A DNA stretch of 64,000 bases, taken from Gamarada debralockiae (Eukaryota > Ascomycota > Leotiomycetes > Helotiales > Hyphodiscaceae). The notes beneath the pieces were generated by a model, which saw nothing but the letters and a program-made list of their open reading frames with translations, did not search any database and was not told the DNA's origin. The translations under genes and the position numbers were made by a program. The stretch is taken from assembly GCA_002803225.1 (NCBI GenBank), contig NXFV01000860.1, positions 29,300 to 93,299 on the forward strand. The letters are read 5' to 3'. Shown here one piece after another: positions 60,877 to 64,000 of this stretch (position 1 is the first letter of the stretch; each line of letters begins with the position of its first letter).

Positions 60877-62819
60877 CTAGCTTTCCCCTCGCTCCATTCT
60901 CTTCATGATCTCCTCAATTTCGTTCCTCTTTCTAATCTGTGCAATCTCTTTTTGCTCTCTTGCCCGTCAACCTTCATACAAGCAAGCGACTTCTTATCTC
61001 ATCCTTCCACGGCGCCCTTAGTCCAGATAGGATGCCACCGATGATTACACCTTATACACAATTTGTTACTACAGCGACTACAAACCCCATGCTTCCTTCC
61101 GTCCAAGAAGACGGAGATCTCATCGGGATTGATCCACTCGCCACACCCATCTTGAGGACATATGCTCTGTTTTTCTTTACCAAGAATAATTCCCATACTT
61201 CCTATTATACAATTCCCGAAAAACCGCATCGAAGAAAGGCTCCACCAGCTTGAAAGGTATGTACAGGCAGCAATTTGGTGGCGTGTCAGTTGCGCTTGAT
61301 ATCTATTGGATGAAGATTCCACGAAGACACTTCAAGCACCACTCGTGCCCACATAGCCATGGGAGAACTATTCTAGTGTAGTCTCTTTCTGTCATACCTT
61401 CTATAACCTTGCTGCATTTCCTGCATACGAACTGGCCCATACACCACGGTAACACGTGCGTGTGCGGTCGTCTTATTTCTGCCCCAAGTTGTACACGGCT
61501 AGAAAAGCGGCGTACAGATCCATATCTTTCATGGGATCCAGGTGAGTCCCAAGAAACTCCTGGGAATCTTCATTCGATGGGAATTGCGAAGAACTTTGTC
61601 TAGGATCTGAGCAGGTAGGCTCTGCCAATTCAGCAGGAGTCTCGTCTAAATCCTTTGGCTTGCCATCCACTGGGCCATCTCTCGCAGCCCTCGTTTCGGA
61701 GTCTAGGATCTCGGGAGAAAAATGAAGGCTTTTAAAGTCTGGACAGTTAGCCTGCTTAGGGGCTCTAATATTTTCGCAGTGTGACGAGCTTGGCCCGGGA
61801 TCATTGGAAAGCGTGTTATCCTCAGCAACAACCCAATGTGGGACCATGCTCTCGCCGAGTCCTTTAACGCAACCTGTAATAGCAGAATCGTTCGTATCAA
61901 TATTGTCGTTTGAAAGCCCTTCGGCAAGGTCCGACAGAGGCTCTTTTCCTTTGCCCTTATCAGCCTCAGCGTGATTCGGGAAAGCGGAAGCTTCATAGTC
62001 CAAAATCAAAGACTCGAAGTCATTTCTCTGTTCAAAATCTAGTGAGGGAGGTCTCTTTTCGGGGACAGTGTTTTCGAGAACCTTCTGGGAACTTTCGATA
62101 TTGGCACATGAGACTGGTTCTGTGAAGGATCGTGGGATGGAGATGTGTCTGCGGAGGAAGGTAAATCTGTGAAAGCAATAAGGATCGAGGATGAAGACGG
62201 ATCTGTGGAGCTATCGGGTTCCAGATCTTCCTCGTCAACAGGAATTTCGTCCAACGCCCCTCTCCCCCCGAGTTCTTTGATATAATTCAATATCAACGAT
62301 TTGTTCCTAGCGATAACATCGCTCGAATAGCCTTCCTTGATTAGTTCCTTCCTGATTGTTTTCTAGATCTCTTTATCATCGCCCGCATAACTCGTAAGCA
62401 TCGAGCCTTCATGAGCCGTCGACAGAGACGCCGTAATCCATTTCAGCGACTGGCGCATCTCTCGCAGGTCCGAGCCTTGGCTGTTCATCAGCTGCTCCAT
62501 CCTCCCCTGGGATCCCAAAGACAACAGATTAAGCAACAACATAATTGCAGACGTATACGTAACACTTTCAGCCTCAAATCATTCAAATCTTGCATTTCTC
62601 CATTCCCAAACTGTATCTGCGGCCACTACTTCCCTTCTAATCTCTCCCTTTCAGCTCGACTCAACGCATTGTACTTCGAAAGGATCTTGTCCAGGACGCC
62701 AAGAACTTTTTCGCAGCCTTTTACGGCACCCTCCAGATCGTTTCTGTGATCACTGTCCGCCTTGTGAATGAGCGATTCTGGCGTGGAAAAATTCTTTCCG
62801 CAGCCTCTGGAGCACATTG
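60877..62819 (-). pseudogene. RBR (RING-IBR) E3 ubiquitin-ligase-like pseudogene
   Basis: Reading down the minus strand, the order is: a common fungal N-terminal helical domain (KVLGVLDKILSKYNAL, IQFGNGEMQDL, MLLLNLLSLGSQGRMEQ, then RKELIKEGYSSDVI and ELGGRGALDEIP), a Ser/Pro-rich linker, a RING1-like part (FVCRKCSKVIEG, CGHEWCLKCLRGIF), PFFDAVFRELYNRKYGNYSW, an IBR-like part (ICPQDGCGEW, CSRCSNKLCIRCNHRWH) and a basic coiled-coil tail (EIAQIRKRNEIEEIMKRM) ending at TAG 60877-60879. TAG stops interrupt the frame at 62626-62628, 62363-62365 (DDKEI*KTIRK, Trp expected) and 61303-61305 (RGIFIQ*ISS). Frame changes are needed near 62555, near 62130-62170 and near 61190 (one extra base after NYSW). 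The usual second RING is missing. The gene cannot make a working ligase. Its 5' end abuts a Tc1/mariner element. Confidence 0.75.
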
Positions 62820-62821
62820 TA

Positions 62822-64000
62822 CAATCACGTGCCGGAAGTGAAGATACGATTTTTATGCGAAATTATGCTTTCCCGATTTAGAAGGACCCTTGACCCCCTT
62901 CTTCTTTTAACCTCTCACGCGTCTCTTTATACTCTCTTTTCAACTTTACCCAAAAATATGCCTTCTGAACTAGTCACTACACGCCGGGAAACTACTACAG
63001 AGAAGCGGAAGGAAGTGTGGGCCTAGTATAAGGTTAGGAAGACCTATAGTAAGATTAGCCGGCTAGTGGACCTCATAAAACAAACTGTCGCGGGGATTAT
63101 ATAACGAATCAAGAATCGAACTAGCAAAGACTGATTTTCAAACGCCAAACGTACTAGGGCCCCTCCGAAGTTAACTCTAAAAGGCGAAAGACGCCTTCTC
63201 CGAGCTGCTACTAACGATACTCACGCTCCTCTTGTAGTCTTTAAAACTCCTTCTAAATCGGGAAAGAAGCTATCGCGAAACCTAGTCCGACGCGTCCTAA
63301 AGAAGCACGGTAAAGCCCGCCGACGTACACGCCGTAAGCCCTACCTTTCGAAGAAGTATAAACGAAGACGCGTGATATTTAGATATATTGAAAAACATCG
63401 GAATTAGCGTAGGGTTATCTAGTCTAACGAGTCAATCTTCGAGATAGGCTATAATAGCCGAAATTATTAGGTTACAGTAGGAAAGGGCGAAGTACACTTA
63501 GATAAGAACTTGAAGCCGTCTTTTAAGAGTAGGAGAACGAGTATAGGAGTCTGGGGGTACTTTATAGACCTTATTTTAGGCCCTTTAGTTATCTTACTAA
63601 AAGGGGCCTAAATAAACTAGCAACGATATCTCGACAAGGTCTTAAAACCATATTTTGTACCCTTCTACAAGAAGATACGAAGGAAATATGGGAAGGATGT
63701 AGTAATGCAAGAGGATAGGGCCAAATATCACTTTAGTAAAAAGTGTATTGCTTATAAGCTTCGGCATAGGGTTATATGTCTTTCCTGGCCCTTACAATCG
63801 CCCGATCTATCCCTAATTGAGAATCTTTGGAAGATTTTGAAGGATAAAATCTCTCGGCGACGGCATAGGATTAGAAGTATTAAGGAAATAGAGGCAGCTC
63901 TACGTCAAGAATAGGCTAAAATTAGGGAAGATACACTTGATGCGCTGATGGAAAGCATGCCACGAAGAATTAAGGAGATGTTGGACAACAAAGGGGGATC
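62822..64000 (+). mobile_element. Tc1/mariner element, RIP-like inactivated, right end outside window
   Basis: From ATG 62958 a single frame runs to the window edge encoding a Tc1/mariner-type transposase. It has N-terminal helix-turn-helix residues, WS-D-ES region, WGYFIDLILGPLVIL, MQEDRAKYH and the C-terminal QSPDLSLIENLWKILK. Nine in-frame stops occur (six TAG, two TAA, one TGA; the first at 63024-63026). All are explained by G-to-A or C-to-T changes at Trp, Gln or Arg codons, the pattern left by RIP. The first catalytic Asp is changed to Asn (SNES instead of SDES), while the second Asp (QEDRA) and the Glu (IENLW) remain. The left end is placed after a TA at 62820-62821, where the sequence CAATCACGTGCC starts and where the RBR-like gene breaks off. 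The right terminal repeat lies beyond 64000. Confidence 0.85.

Overview
This window looks like chromosomal DNA of a filamentous ascomycete (Pezizomycotina). A helotialean/Leotiomycetes host is plausible, but that is inference. The evidence is short spliceosomal introns (mostly 45-160 nt, GTRNGT donors, CTRAY-like branch points), Zn2Cys6 and C2H2 regulators, a fungal sedolisin, a GT8 enzyme, several MFS carriers, a Yos9-type ER lectin and a Tc1/mariner element whose defects look like repeat-induced point mutation (RIP). All gene models were built by eye from frame continuity across splice sites.

Layout. 1-3.1 kb: a four-exon C2H2 transcription factor on the minus strand. 3.1-21.6 kb: about 18.5 kb with no coding region I can support, only short unrecognised ORFs. 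21.6-24.4 kb: a ten-exon secreted sedolisin (minus). 25.7-26.9 kb: a 2-oxoglutarate/Fe(II) oxygenase (plus). 27.4-29.7 kb: a decayed Zn2Cys6 regulator-like locus. 30.35-31.6 kb: a GT8-type membrane glycosyltransferase (plus). 31.96-34.0 kb: an intact Zn2Cys6 transcription factor (plus), followed by a heavily mutated MFS transporter pseudogene (34.8-36.35 kb). 37.7-43.9 kb: three intronless or nearly intronless minus-strand genes (F-box/repeat protein, PPPY-containing protein, large Ser/Ala-rich secreted protein). 45.8-56.3 kb: a minus-strand run of an MFS transporter, an N-terminally truncated AsaB-like hydroxylase, a second MFS transporter, a beta-lactamase-fold hydrolase and a CorA-like membrane protein. 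59.2-60.6 kb: a Yos9/OS-9 ER lectin ending in KDEL. 60.9-62.8 kb: an RBR (RING-IBR) ubiquitin-ligase-like pseudogene. 62.8 kb to the window edge: a Tc1/mariner element inserted at the 5' side of that pseudogene.

How the genes fit together. The housekeeping part (Yos9 in ER-associated degradation, F-box, CorA) sits next to an accessory part with two drug-type transporters, a beta-lactamase-fold hydrolase, an oxygenase, Zn2Cys6 regulators and a truncated hydroxylase. The accessory part resembles secondary-metabolism or detoxification neighbourhoods but has no synthase or other backbone enzyme. The most distinctive theme is decay: at least three recognisable genes are broken in different ways (stops and frameshifts), one is truncated, and the transposon is inactivated. 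I found no RNA gene, no CRISPR array and no convincing new molecular system.
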